Below, piece after piece: positions 47,570-57,826 of a stretch of 64,000 nt of DNA. A program made the position numbers and the translations under genes. Location: positions 36,610,038 through 36,674,037 of the forward strand of contig CM037782.1 of assembly GCA_021229015.1 (NCBI GenBank), given 5' to 3'. Every line of letters begins with the position of its first letter. Within the stretch, counting starts at the first letter, position 1. The notes beneath the pieces were generated by a model. It did not search any database, was not told where the DNA came from, and saw nothing but the letters and a program-made list of their open reading frames with translations. The DNA is from Solen grandis. Taxonomy: Eukaryota; Mollusca; Bivalvia; Adapedonta; Solenidae.

Positions 47570-47960
47570 TTACTGGTGTTAGCTGATAGAAGTCTCCTAC
47601 AGCTGTCACTGAAACCCCACCAAATGGTATCTCATCCCCTATTTATTTTATTTGTCTCAGTCGTCTATGCATATATGCCAAAAGTTTTTTTTATCGACCA
47701 TATATATTTCATCAATGATGAGTAGTTTCAACTCTCCAAGGTTTGAGCGCACTGTTCAGTTTTCCATCACCAAGTGGTTAGTTTGTCCACCAATATTAAA
47801 GGCAGCAACTCAAGTCGGGGATGTTAAAACAGATTTTAGATTAACGATAAAAGTTGCTGCGTCAAAGTAAATACATTTTATCAGGTGTGTTTTGCCACAT
47901 CCAGCCTCACCAGTTATAAATATATGTAATGATTCTTTTGTTTTTCCATAATCAATCTGT
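47570..47960 (-). pseudogene. Pif1/Helitron-like helicase, Walker A and B region
   Basis: Minus strand: IYLITGEAGCGKTHLIKCIY (47930-47870) is a textbook Walker A loop of the Pif1/Helitron helicase type. Walker B LLIIDEIYMVDKK follows at about 47735-47690, after a frameshifted stretch. A third motif in another frame, FGGVSVTAVGDFYQLTPVK (47630-47575), is helicase motif III. Spacing is that of the Pif1 family, with at least two frameshifts and an internal shortening. An SF1 helicase of this type unwinds DNA 5'-3'; in Helitrons it is fused to a Rep nuclease, which I do not see here. Confidence 0.78.
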
Positions 47961-48004
47961 AGACACCATTTTCTAATACAAGAAAATTGTAAGAACCGAT
48001 GGAT

Positions 48005-48598
48005 GCTCCCGAAAAGTTCTAGTTCAAAAAGTTTTTTTTTTTTTTTAAATATTTCTTTCGAATATGTGTGTTCAACTTAATATTATAATACAGTATTACA
48101 AAGGAAAAAAATATGTATGACAAAGGGCAGCAAGAAGGCATCATAGATTATGGAGTTATTGTTTTTTGAGTATCAAGAAATACATTTTGTGTACTGCACA
48201 TCAACTCAAGTTATGCTCTGGATAAATTTAAGTATGAAAAATAACAAAAGGCAATAACTCCTTAACTATGCAAAACAAAGTTGCGGCTCTTAAACACTGC
48301 ACTTCACATCACTGATATCTATCTACCTATGAAGTTTCATGTTGATACCTCTTATACTTTTTTGTGCTATGCTCCGAACAAAATTTAAGCATGAAAAAAA
48401 AGGCAATAACTCTTAAATCATGCAAAACAGAGTTGTGGTTCTTGTACACTGCACTTTTCCTTATTGAGATCTATCTACCAATGAAGTTTCATGTCGATAC
48501 CTCTTATAGATTTTGTGTTATGCTCCGGACAAAATTATGACGGACGGACGAAGGACAAAGCGGCATCTATATGCTCTCCCTTTAGGGAGCATAAAATT
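48005..48598. repeat. Tandem-core repeat inserted in the helicase relic
   Basis: Two to three units (GGCAATAACTCCTTAACTATG; ATCTATCTACC(T/A)ATGAAGTTTC; CTCTTATA) end with GACGGACGGACGAAGG and TATGCTCTCCCTTTAGGGAGCATA, a perfect 12-bp-arm palindrome less the central pairs. Confidence 0.65.
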
Positions 48599-48599
48599 A

Positions 48600-50111
48600 A
48601 CCTCTGCTACTGTTTGTTGTTCATTGATCGAAGCAGACATAAGCCTACATCTCTTGATATAACATTGACATATTGACATATTTCTATAGAAGCATCGTTT
48701 CGATTTTGCAGTAAATCAGGGATAGGAGCACATTCATTTATGCTAGAGATTGTTTTTTCGTCAAGACACTTTATTTCATTTTCTTCAGTCTCAGAGAACA
48801 ACTGAGCCAAGGTATCGTCTTATGGTTGTGTAGTTTCTAAAATCTCTTCTACAGAATCCATTTCATCAACGTTCACTTCAAATGAGTTTCGCTGATTCTC
48901 AGTAAATGATTTTACTGATCTTACTTTGTTTCAACATCGAAGACAACAGTTACATGTGCATAGAAATTTGAGTATGTCTGATAACGTGCAGGTTTTAAAT
49001 TTCTCTTTGTGGTATTTCTCTTTGTGGTAGAAATAACTGTAAACCTGAATGAAAAGTGTTACTGAAAAGCCAGGATGTCTGATAACAGTATTTACGGATC
49101 TTGTACGCTTACACACATAGCCAAGATCGTCATTCAGTCTGAAAATAGTATCACTGGCCATTGATTTTCTATTTGTTACTTCAGGTGTTGGCATAACTCA
49201 ATGCCCAGAATAAAATACTGCTTGTGGCATATAACTGAACAAATAAGAAGATGGTCGCGCTAAATACAATGATGTCTGGAATCCATACTGAATGTTCATC
49301 TTAAGAGTTATGTATGTTTTATTTATAACTTCCAAAGGCAAGCTAAATCGGACAGGGTTCTCACCAACAGGTATTAGTTGTACTTTTCTGGGAACATTCT
49401 TTCATTTTTAGTACACAAGCTTCCGTGGTCTAGGGATAAAGTCGCTAACACTCACTTAGCCCCTCACCGAGTTGGTTCGAATCACGGCAGGGTCATTCGG
49501 ATTTTCATGTGAGGACGCCTTCCAGTTGGCTTGCGGTAGGTCGGTGGTTCTACCCGGATGCCTCCGTGCATTCGGGGTCTTCCTCTACCTGTAATTAGCT
49601 GGACGTCGCTATATACTGTCGAAGAGACGGTAAACTCAAATAGTCAAGTCAAGTACACAAGCTCTCTATACTGCCTCTTGAGCACTGATTTCTCTGTTAT
49701 GTAAGTAGGCTGAACCATTTTTTTCAAGGCTTGTCGGGTCGGGCATCTGTACTTCCTATTTTAGCCTCTGCTTGAGTATGTTCTAAGACAAGACTCATCT
49801 CTCAGCTTTGGATGTGATAAATGGCATGACCATGGCTAGTAAATATGATTCTAAACTGCGAGTTCAGATGGTATAGGACTTAATTCCATGTTATTTATAG
49901 ATGTTTCAGCTGGCATATTACCACAAAATACTTTTCTATGGATAGTAAACAAACCTAGAGTTTGCATCTGGCAGTACACCCAATTTGGTGTCTCCATGAC
50001 ATAAGGTGAAATATTTTGTATTAATACATCTTTCTGCTTACTTTTCCTTTTCTTTAATATATTCCAGTCTTGCAATCTTCTACTTGTCGCTGAAACAGTG
50101 ACTTCGATCAT
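48600..50111 (-). pseudogene. Upstream part of helicase-type relic, product uncertain
   Basis: Minus strand: an open stretch from about 49380 to 48931 reads VQLIPVGENPVRFSLPLEVI, then, after a stop, MPTPEVTNRKSMASDTIFRL and RTRSVNTVIRHPGFS...YFYHKEK, which I associate with the region before the helicase core of Helitron/Pif1-like proteins (VIRxPRF...YY). The 48607-48810 frame follows with short motifs. The 49851-50111 frame (FTIHRKVFCGNMPAETSINN) could belong to the same protein. A SINE splits the region. No catalytic motif is visible in this part, so the assignment rests on position and weak similarity. Confidence 0.4.
49422..49651 (+). mobile_element. tRNA-derived SINE, copy 3
   Basis: Head CCGTGGTCTAGGGATAAAG (A-box region), B box GGTTCGAATCA, body CTTCCAGTTGGCTTGCGGTA and TTAGCTGGACGTCGCTATAT, 3' tail GGTAAACTCAAATAGTCAAG. 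Flanked by a perfect 12-bp target duplication AGTACACAAGCT (49410-49421, 49652-49663), so it inserted by target-primed reverse transcription fairly recently. Confidence 0.93.
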
Positions 50112-50734
50112 ATACTACAATCCTGGTCTGGATAGTCCTGTTTGTCTGTGCAACATCTTTCATAAACTGTGTCTTCATTCTTTATTGATTTCTTTGTTAT
50201 TTGAATTAACAGTGTTTCTGTAGGTTATACTGAATGCATATTTTTCTTTAATGTACTTTAAAACAGCCTGTTTATGAGTTTCAATGATATTTTTCTTTTG
50301 ATGCCCGTTGAACAGCATCCCTGTGAACTTCATTGGTTTTATACTTTTCTAATTATGATACCCGTTTAACAGCCCCCGGTATCCTACTTTTCTGATGAAG
50401 CCCGTTTAAAGCCTCCCTGTGAGTGAATCTCATCGGCAAGTTACTTTTCTCATGATGCCCGTTTCTGTGGCACTATACTTTTATTTTGATGGTGATGTGG
50501 TGAAAACTTTTTTTTTTTTTATTTCCACCACATAAAGCACTTTTGGGAGAGCACTTTTAACAAAACGTTGTTTCCATATGAATTTATTTTGCCATAATAC
50601 ATCCATAATTTTCACAATAACATATCATATCCACATGGAATATAGCACACCTTTTAAGACTAAACCCACTTTCTAGAAATGTTGATGCCTTTTATACTAA
50701 ACCTAATTACATGCTGCATGAGAATAATTATAAT
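50112..50734. other. Noncoding with short repeated phrase
   Basis: GATGCCCGTT(T/G) and CCCTGTGA...TTACTTTTCT phrases recur three to four times at 50300-50475; otherwise AT-rich. Confidence 0.4.
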
Positions 50735-51060
50735 AACAGAAACCTCGTGCATAATAGATTCACGTGCACTAATAATAATCACATGTCATACAGGAGCATT
50801 ATTGATAATAATAATAATAACTGCTTAACAGGAGCATTATAATAATGTCCACGTGCTTAACATGAGAATTCACATTATAATAACATTTACGTGCTCACAG
50901 GAGTATTCACCCTATAACATTTACGTGCTTACAGGAGCATTCACACTATAACAGTCACGTGCTAGCAGGAGCATTTACACTATAACATTCACGTGCTAAC
51001 AGGAGCATTAACATTAATATATTATTGACTTCAGGTGCATACATAATAATATGACCTTAT
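50735..51060. repeat. ~39-bp minisatellite with E-box in most units
   Basis: Units of ACAGGAGCATT(C/T)ACACTATAAC followed by ATTCACGTGCTA, about eight copies at 38-42-bp spacing, diverging to the left. CACGTG or TACGTG occurs in most units. Confidence 0.8.
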
Positions 51061-51415
51061 AAACATGATTATTATAACAAAGATAATGAGTGAAAGAAAT
51101 ATTTCGCGTACTTCGCGGCAGGTTGTTAAGCAGCCTATAGTTTGATTTTATATGAAATGTCTAGTATGTATAAAATGTTTTTGTAATATTCTCCTTGGTT
51201 CATTATTCTTAACTCATACAAGACAAGAAAATTATGAATCGTTTAATAATTGTTTTATGAAATGCTTAATTTTCTCTATGAATTTAACGAATAGATATTG
51301 TTTTGTCCATTTAAATTAAAAACAAGGAAGTATTGTTTTATATAAAAGAAACAATACATGTTAAGTGAACTGGATCAAGTATAATACCAATTTTCTCATT
51401 AATGAAATGCAGGTA
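51061..51415. other. AT-rich, nothing recognised
   Basis: No feature seen. Confidence 0.4.
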
Positions 51416-51428
51416 TTATACCATAAGG

Positions 51429-51686
51429 GGGAGCCTCCGCGGCCGAGAGAGTAAAGTCGCTGACTTAAACAATCACTCAGCCCCTTACTGCGTGGGTTCA
51501 AATCCTTGCAGGGTCATTAGGATTTTCATGGGAGGAAGCCTTCCAGCTGGCTTGCGGTAGGTTGGTGGTTCTACCAGGATGCATTCGGGGTCTTCTCCAC
51601 CTGTAATTAGCTGGACGTCGCTACATGACAGTACTTATGACTGAAATACTATCGAAGCGACGGTAAACTCAAATAGTCAAGTCAAG
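51429..51686 (+). mobile_element. tRNA-derived SINE, copy 4
   Basis: Head CCTCCGCGGCCGAGAGAGTA, B box GGTTCAAATCC (one change from consensus), body CTTCCAGCTGGCTTGCGGTA, tail GACGGTAAACTCAAATAGTC. Flanked by a perfect 13-bp duplication TTATACCATAAGG (51416-51428, 51687-51699). Confidence 0.93.
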
Positions 51687-51977
51687 TTATACCATAAGGA
51701 AACGTAAAACGGGGATGGTAACATGGAATATGAACAAAAACAACATATGAACAAACACAACCAATAAAATAATTGCTTTTGGCAGACGGTCTATATGGCG
51801 TCAAAGGAGAGTATGAAAGAAGGCCATGAGTAACCAACTTGAGTATAGTTTTGCTAGTGTAAAGAACGCAACATTGCTTATCTATCTTTTTTTTTCGTTT
51901 GTACCAATTATCTTTTCAGAACCTGGAAGAAAATGGGAAATATAAAATTTTATTCTTATGCGTCTTCCTGGATGGAA

Positions 51978-52342
51978 ATTTATCAAAAATATGCAGAAGT
52001 AGTACAAGCCCAACTTTAACGTCAGGAACTAGGTCAAACTTGACCTTATAGAGTGTAAACAAGGATGACGTAAATCTATAGGTATAGGCGGTCATGCTAC
52101 TTTTTTAAGGAGCTTGTTTAGAGTATAGCGCATGTGTAGCTGACAAGCTAGAAGCAGCAGTTTAAAAAGGGCATGGCGGACACTTGGTTATTTATTTATT
52201 TTAAAATTCCCAGCAATATACTGACTCTCGACTCTAAATGGAAACTAACATACGATTATTAAATATACGGTAGATTAAATAAATAAAAAAAAACTTTAAA
52301 CAATTAAGTAATATATTCTTTATACTAAAAACAAACCGCCGT
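51978..52342 (+). repeat. Dispersed repeat with promoter-like motifs, copy 2
   Basis: Homologous to 20757-21113 throughout (GAACTAGGTCAAACTTGACC; GAAGCAGCAGTTTAAAAAGG; ATTCTTTATACTAAAAACAA). The NRF1-like site has become GCGCATGTG and the TATA box TTTAAAAAG, so both are weaker than in copy 1. It ends just before the ETS/YY1-like motif and the ORF1-like gene, in the same direction. Confidence 0.75.
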
Positions 52343-52343
52343 G

Positions 52344-52372
52344 GACTTCCGGTTTCTGAAAAACATGGCGGT
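52344..52372 (+). promoter_or_regulatory. ETS/YY1-like promoter motif pair
   Basis: GACTTCCGG (ETS-type) lies next to AAAACATGGCGG (close to the YY1 consensus AANATGGCG), about 155 bp before the start codon at 52525. This pair is common at TATA-less promoters; YY1 sites also occur in the 5' UTR of L1-type elements. Function inferred from motif only. Confidence 0.45.
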
Positions 52373-52524
52373 TCTTTTCTGGCTCTGATTAAAAATGTGA
52401 TTACTCGTCTTTATTTCAATTGTTTCTTGACGTAAATGTGCCAAGGATGTTATAAATGAAGCAATTATTCATTGGAAAAGATGCGTCTGTGAACACTGAG
52501 AAATATTTTTTTTTTCTGAGTGTT

Positions 52525-53457
52525 ATGACAAAGCGCGGCAATCGACGGAAGAGACAAAAGTCCTTCCCGAGCAAAACACAGCGAGTTAAAAAATACCGAT
52601 TTGGTGCGGTACCTGAGGAGGAAGGTGGAGGAAGTGATAGTGAGGCATTACTGTACTTTGAAGCGATAGGTGGACAAGATTCTGATTTTGAATCATCTAC
52701 AGAACAAGACATTATTACCCCTACCCCACCCACTGAATTTCAAAACAAAAACGATATTGATACCCCCATCACTCAAGCAGAAATGTCCGAATCTTCAAAG
52801 CTTCCAGAAATTAATGTGCTCGAACTAGCCAGATCAATTGCCCCCTTGATTTTAGATGAGCGCAAACAATCGCTCATCAATGAAATAAAAAAGGAATTGA
52901 AAGCAGTGGTAATTGCTGAGACATCAAAATTGCAGGATGAGGTTCATTCCATAAAAGCTGCTAACACTCAATTAAAACAATCTCTTCAGAAGACACAAAA
53001 GGATCTAGACGAACTAGAACAATATGGCCGAAGAATGTGTCTTGACATACCTGGAATTGTAGGTGATTCTAGTTCAGAAAATGTATCAGCTAAAATATTG
53101 GATCTTACATCGAAGGCTGGCATAGCCCTCACCCCCGGTGACATAGACAGGTGTCACAGGAAGGGTCGTCCAAAAAACAATGTGAACCGGAAGGTGATTA
53201 TTAAGTTCACCAACTCCGCAGCACGACAAGCAGTTTACAAAAATCGTAAACATCTCGGTCACGGTATATATGTTCAAGAAAACCTGACAAAATATCGCGA
53301 GGGTCTTAGTTATGAGGCCCGTCAACTGGTACGTTCAAAACGTTGCACAAAAACCTGGGTTTCTGGATGCAGAGTATATGTTTCAGTGCCAGGCGTCTCA
53401 ACTCCTGTATCTATAAACTCTATGAGTGACATAGAATCTCTCAAAAATCCGGCATAG
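52525..53457 (+). CDS. Intact ORF1-like coiled-coil/RRM-like protein
   Basis: I prefer the Met at 52525 (MTKRGNRRKRQKS, strongly basic start) over the upstream in-frame Met at 52456, giving ~310 residues. The N-terminal half is basic then acidic (PEEEGGGSDSEALLYFEAIG) and low complexity. Next is a coiled coil (~115-185) with KAANTQLKQSLQKTQKDLDE, then LEQYGRRMCLDIPGIVGDSS, the start of the RRM-like domain, followed by DIDRCHRKGR, KVIIKFTNSAARQAVYKNRK and IYVQENLTKYREGL. This is the architecture of the ORF1 RNA-binding chaperone of L1/CR1-type non-LTR elements. Unlike the usual case, no endonuclease-RT ORF follows: a HARBI1-like gene does. No frameshift or stop. Confidence 0.8.
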   Translation: MTKRGNRRKRQKSFPSKTQRVKKYRFGAVPEEEGGGSDSEALLYFEAIGGQDSDFESSTEQDIITPTPPTEFQNKNDIDTPITQAEMSESSKLPEINVLELARSIAPLILDERKQSLINEIKKELKAVVIAETSKLQDEVHSIKAANTQLKQSLQKTQKDLDELEQYGRRMCLDIPGIVGDSSSENVSAKILDLTSKAGIALTPGDIDRCHRKGRPKNNVNRKVIIKFTNSAARQAVYKNRKHLGHGIYVQENLTKYREGLSYEARQLVRSKRCTKTWVSGCRVYVSVPGVSTPVSINSMSDIESLKNPA

Positions 53458-53490
53458 TGCAACATTTGACAGCTGTCAAACTGATTGTTT

Positions 53491-53560
53491 GTAAACAAAC
53501 ACTACGCCCAGTGTAGCCGTTTGTGGTAAACAAACACTACGCCCAGTGTAGCCGCTTGTG
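53491..53560 (+). repeat. 35-bp tandem duplication with inner hairpin
   Basis: GTAAACAAACACTACGCCCA...GTAGCCG occurs at 53491 and again at 53526, a near-perfect duplication. Each copy holds CTAC-GCCCAGT-GTAG, a small stem. It lies between the ORF1-like gene and the HARBI1-like gene. Confidence 0.85.
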
Positions 53561-53657
53561 TAGCTAGGGGCGTGCACGAGTCACCTGTTCTGAACATGTT
53601 CCAAATGTTCTGTCGATGACGCTCCATTCGAGTGAAACGGAACACAATCTAACTGTT

Positions 53658-55021
53658 ATGGCTGACAAGATCGGGATTGTTGCTTTTGCCGAAAGTATTT
53701 TACAAGATTCGGACGAAGAGAGTGACAACGAAGATATTGAATTCACAATACTTGTCGCCGCAGCTAGTGTAGTGTATGTAGTATGTTTTTCATTTTGCTT
53801 TGATGCAGCAAACTGATGGATCCCGTTTTATTTTCATTTCGTAAGAATGATAAACATTTTACAATTTAAATAAAAAATAAAATTAACCATTAAGGAGAGA
53901 TTATGTTAACAAATATTCTCCCTCTCTCTCTTTTTAAATAACTTAAACGAAGATTAAGGTTTGATTGATTAGTTAACTTCCCATTTAATTATTTGCAGAT
54001 CGCAAATGAGAGCTAAGGTGTATGGCTATGTTGAGACCGTCATTCCGAGTTATATAGAAACAGTTTTTAATCGTTTATTTAGGATGTCAAGGGATGTGTT
54101 CAGAATACTGGTTGGTTACCGAAAAGATCTGCCGGAAATGCAACACAACTGGACAGGTGGTGTGGAAGCTTTGTCAGTTGAGAAAATGTTATATGTAACT
54201 CTATGGTATGTGGGTAGTCTGGAGACTATAAATAAGATTGCTGATAGATTTGGAATTGGAGAGGCAAGTGTTCTTGAATGTCGAAACAAAATTGTATGTG
54301 TATTTTGAAATACATAAAGATGAGGTTTTTGAAATGGCCAACTGATGCAGAAAAGCAACATGAAGCCCAGATATTCTCTGAAAGGAATGGTTTTCCTAAC
54401 ATTATTTGTGCTTTAGATGGAAGTCATATAAGAATAAGTAGACCACAGGATCATCCACAAAGATATATGAATAGTAAACATTTCTATTCTATTCAGTTAC
54501 AGGCAGTTTGTCGTCATGACATGTTATTTAGTCACATTTTTGTTGGATATCCAGGTTCATGTCATGATTCACGTGTTTTGAAACAATCAGATCTTTGGGA
54601 GGATGGTTTGGAGATGTGTGGTAGGAACTACCATATTTTAGCTGATGCAGCATATCCATTACGACAGTGGTTATTGACACCATTTCGGGACAATGGGCAT
54701 TTAACCAATGAACAAAAAAGATACAATGCTTATCATTCTGCTAACAGAGTTGTGATTGAAAGAGCGTTTGGGTTGTTGAAAGGGAGATTCCGTCGTCTTC
54801 AGAATTTGAACACTAAATGTATCAAAACAGCAGTTGATATTATAATGTGTTGTTGTGTTTTACATAACATATGCATACTAAATTGTGACGACGTTGAGCA
54901 ATACATTAATGTAGATGAAAATGATGATGATGATAATGTTCCACAGGTATATGCAGCTTTGGCTGAACAAGAAGCACCAGGACATGCAAGGAGGAACAAC
55001 ATTGTACAGAACCTGGCTTAG
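53658..55021 (+). pseudogene. HARBI1-like: HARBI1-like nuclease (PIF/Harbinger transposase), two exons, one frameshift
   Basis: Exon 1 starts at the ATG at 53658 (MADKIGIVAFAESILQDSDE) and ends at 53773 (donor GTATGT); exon 2 begins at 53999 after TTATTTGCAG. The phases fit (2/2). Exon 2 encodes a helical N-terminal region (FRMSRDVFRILVGYRKDLPE; a helix-turn-helix-like KIADRFGIGEASVLECR), then the DDE_4 nuclease: ICALDGSHIRI (Asp codon at 54416), GYPGSCHDSRVL (Asp codon at 54566), LADAAYPLRQW, and VVIERAFGLLKGRFRRL (Glu codon at 54758), ending at 55021 with an acidic tail. Near 54296 the frame shifts: an extra TG in TATGTGTATTTTG adds 2 bp, and without it the frame continues. Length would be ~378 residues, in the HARBI1 range (~350). 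No TIRs found, so it may be a host gene, an old transposon or an assembly error. A 26-nt intron could also bridge the break but would be abnormally short. Confidence 0.85.
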
Positions 55022-57113
55022 TGAGATATTGACAATAAATGAAATTACAATATTTCATTTCGTAACGATTTTTTCTCCTCAAAAAGAAGAAAATATCCAT
55101 ATCCTGTTTATCTGAATATTTTGTGATGATGAGTATGTTAAATAACGTATATATAGTTCAGATACGATACTTACCTTTTATTTTTACTAAAGATTGATGA
55201 AAAAATATATACCTTAAATTGCTTAAGTTCTTGACTGTTGTTCCAGATTGTTTGATAATAAATATCATACATATATATGAAATCAAAACGAGAAGCATGG
55301 ATGTTCAGATTTATATTTGTTTGCAGGATTTAACATTCAACCTACCGTTTTTCAATTATGAAGAGAATGTCTACTTGAGACAGTGCTACATAGCTGCAAT
55401 ATGCTGTGACACCTGGCATGATACCACAACTAGTCACATTATCTAATCACAGTCAAAACAATCCTGGTACTGCTACATACATGTATATGCTGTGCACCAA
55501 ATATTGAACTTTGGTACCATATATAAAAGATTTTAGTATTTTGTGGCGGGAGATCAAACGAAGATTTTCCTGCTTCCAAGGGGGACTCTCCAGCTGATAT
55601 TGTTCTTTTTTTCAAAAGTTATCAATACAAAAGATTGATTAATGATTAACTATTATATCTAAATTACAAGAATTACAAAGTTGTATATGAAGGGTGTGAG
55701 AGCAAGAATCTTCCTGGACCTTTACACATGTAAAAATAGGCTCAAAACAGGAACTAAATTGGCTTATATGACTAAAATACTTCAATAAATGATTTGTTGG
55801 CAATTTTTGCTATCTATGTACAATGGTGCTTATTTAACTTAAAGCATAAATGTGGAATATACACATCTTATAAGTATTCATCAAAATGTTTTCCATTGAG
55901 GAATTTTCAATATTATGATAATGTCAAGAATAGTTCTGCCTGAAAAAGATATATCATTTGCTATTGCCATCTATTATTTGGGTTTGGGTGATTGGTTAAA
56001 AACATTAACATACACACCATTAACAAGAGGAAAACTTTATTTCCAGTCATATGGAAAAAATAACAACAGAAAGCACAACTTTTAACATGTAACACAAATA
56101 ATTTAAAATAAATACACTTGTACTTCTAAGCAAAACATAAAATTTGACAAACATGAAAAACAGCTAATTTTACTTTTCATATTTGACTTCACCTATTGAT
56201 TTCTAACAATGCTCGGTGCAACCAATATTATTTTACCAACTGGCAGTCTCTGAAAAGACAATAACTTTCTTCTGAACAAAGAATCAAGAGGATCAACCAA
56301 ATGTTACAATACTGAATGTCTTTCTTTGACAAAAGAGAAAAATTGAAACATCCTTAAACAAGACTTATCCAAATAGATGATATAGACAGCCCTTTTACAT
56401 ACTTATTATAAGCATGTCAGAGAAAACCTTAACTAATTCTAGAACAAGGTCTTAAAGATTAAAAGAATAGCCAACCATGTTTTTCCCATAATATGCAGTT
56501 AGATCTTGAACTCCTATTTAGCCCTCACCCCTGTATTTGTAAGGGGGGGGGGGGTAAAAATAATAACTGATTATATCATAAACAAAATGGCCATGATGAC
56601 CCTAAATCGCTTTAAAAATAGGAAAATATATCTTAAGATACAAAATGTAAAAAATGAACTTATTCTTAAACACAACTTAAAGAGCAAACATGGAATTTGA
56701 CAACTGTCATAGAAAAAAAACCTTCATTCCCTGCCAATTTCTAACACTTCAAGTTCTTATTACAAACGTCAGCCTCATAAATCACCTTTCAATAGCAAGG
56801 AATCAGAGCATCACCTGAATTCTAAAGTAACAATGTTAGAGTAAATGTCATACAGTATAAAACAAATTGAAATAAAAATTCTGATCTTCAGATTTAAAAC
56901 AGTTACAAAAGCAGCCTTACTGGCGAATATCATATGTTTTCTACAAACATAAACTTATTTTCTGTCTGCCACATATCTAACTTTCTACTGACCAAGGAAT
57001 CGGAACCCCGCCTGAATGTCATGATACTGATACTAACAATTTTAAAGAAGTTGACAAATGAGGAAAACATTTTAACCCATTCCCTCATACAAAAGAACAT
57101 TAAAAGCCTTTTT
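55022..57113. other. Noncoding, weak repeat traces only
   Basis: AT-rich. A12/G12-type homopolymers near 56541-56553; an AAAATGGCCATGATGACCCT phrase at 56584 resembles the start of the modular elements; ACAATAACTTTCTTCTGA...AAGAATCA phrases at 56260-56300 and 56960-57005 look related to each other. No exon recognised. Confidence 0.4.
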
Positions 57114-57169
57114 GAACAGCATAAAACCAGATCAGCCTGCGAGTAGGCTGATCAGGGTTTATGCTGTTC
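57114..57169. repeat. 56-nt near-perfect hairpin
   Basis: GAACAGCATAAA..AGATCAGCCT, 6-nt loop, AGGCTGATCA..TTTATGCTGTTC. Two stem blocks of 12 and 9-10 bp with one small interruption. I have seen similar 'CAGCATAAACC...GATCAGCCTGCG' palindromes as part of repeats in bivalve DNA; family unnamed. Confidence 0.85.
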
Positions 57170-57826
57170 CCTGCTCCTCAATGGTCTGGAAATGATTTCT
57201 TCATACTTATGGTTTTTGAGTTATAATTTTTTCCCCTAAACTTGATCTATTGACCTACTTTATGAACCCTAATGAATATATTTTAATTCATCTGAATCTC
57301 ATAAAATGAGAAGTTTTAGGTTACATTCTGACTCTTAACATTTTAACTCAATCTAAACATTGTTTACATTACAATATAAGTGGTTTTAACACTGTGACTA
57401 AGTTGGAAAAAACATGTAATTCCCCGAGTGCAATCAAGGATTCGATTAAGAAATTTGACCTTGTGACATACTCTCCATGTCCTGGCTTTATTGACGTATT
57501 ATTATTGTGAACCAAAATCTGACGTGTTATCTTATAAAAAGATTCAAAGTAAAAAAAAACTACTTTGCATAAATATAAACTGAAACTGCATATAAACTTA
57601 ATTCAATCTATATTTTTCATTATTGTAATATTGATTCTAAACAGTAGATGAATTTATATGAAAATAAATCCAGTCTACATTTGACCTTGAATGATTCATG
57701 AAATTAGTTTAGCAAATCTTAAACATAAAAACTGACAAATGAACCATTTAAAAAAAACTGAGAACTTTTTCAACATTATGATTAATGTATGTTCAAATAT
57801 GCATCTAAGATTTAAGAATACAATCC

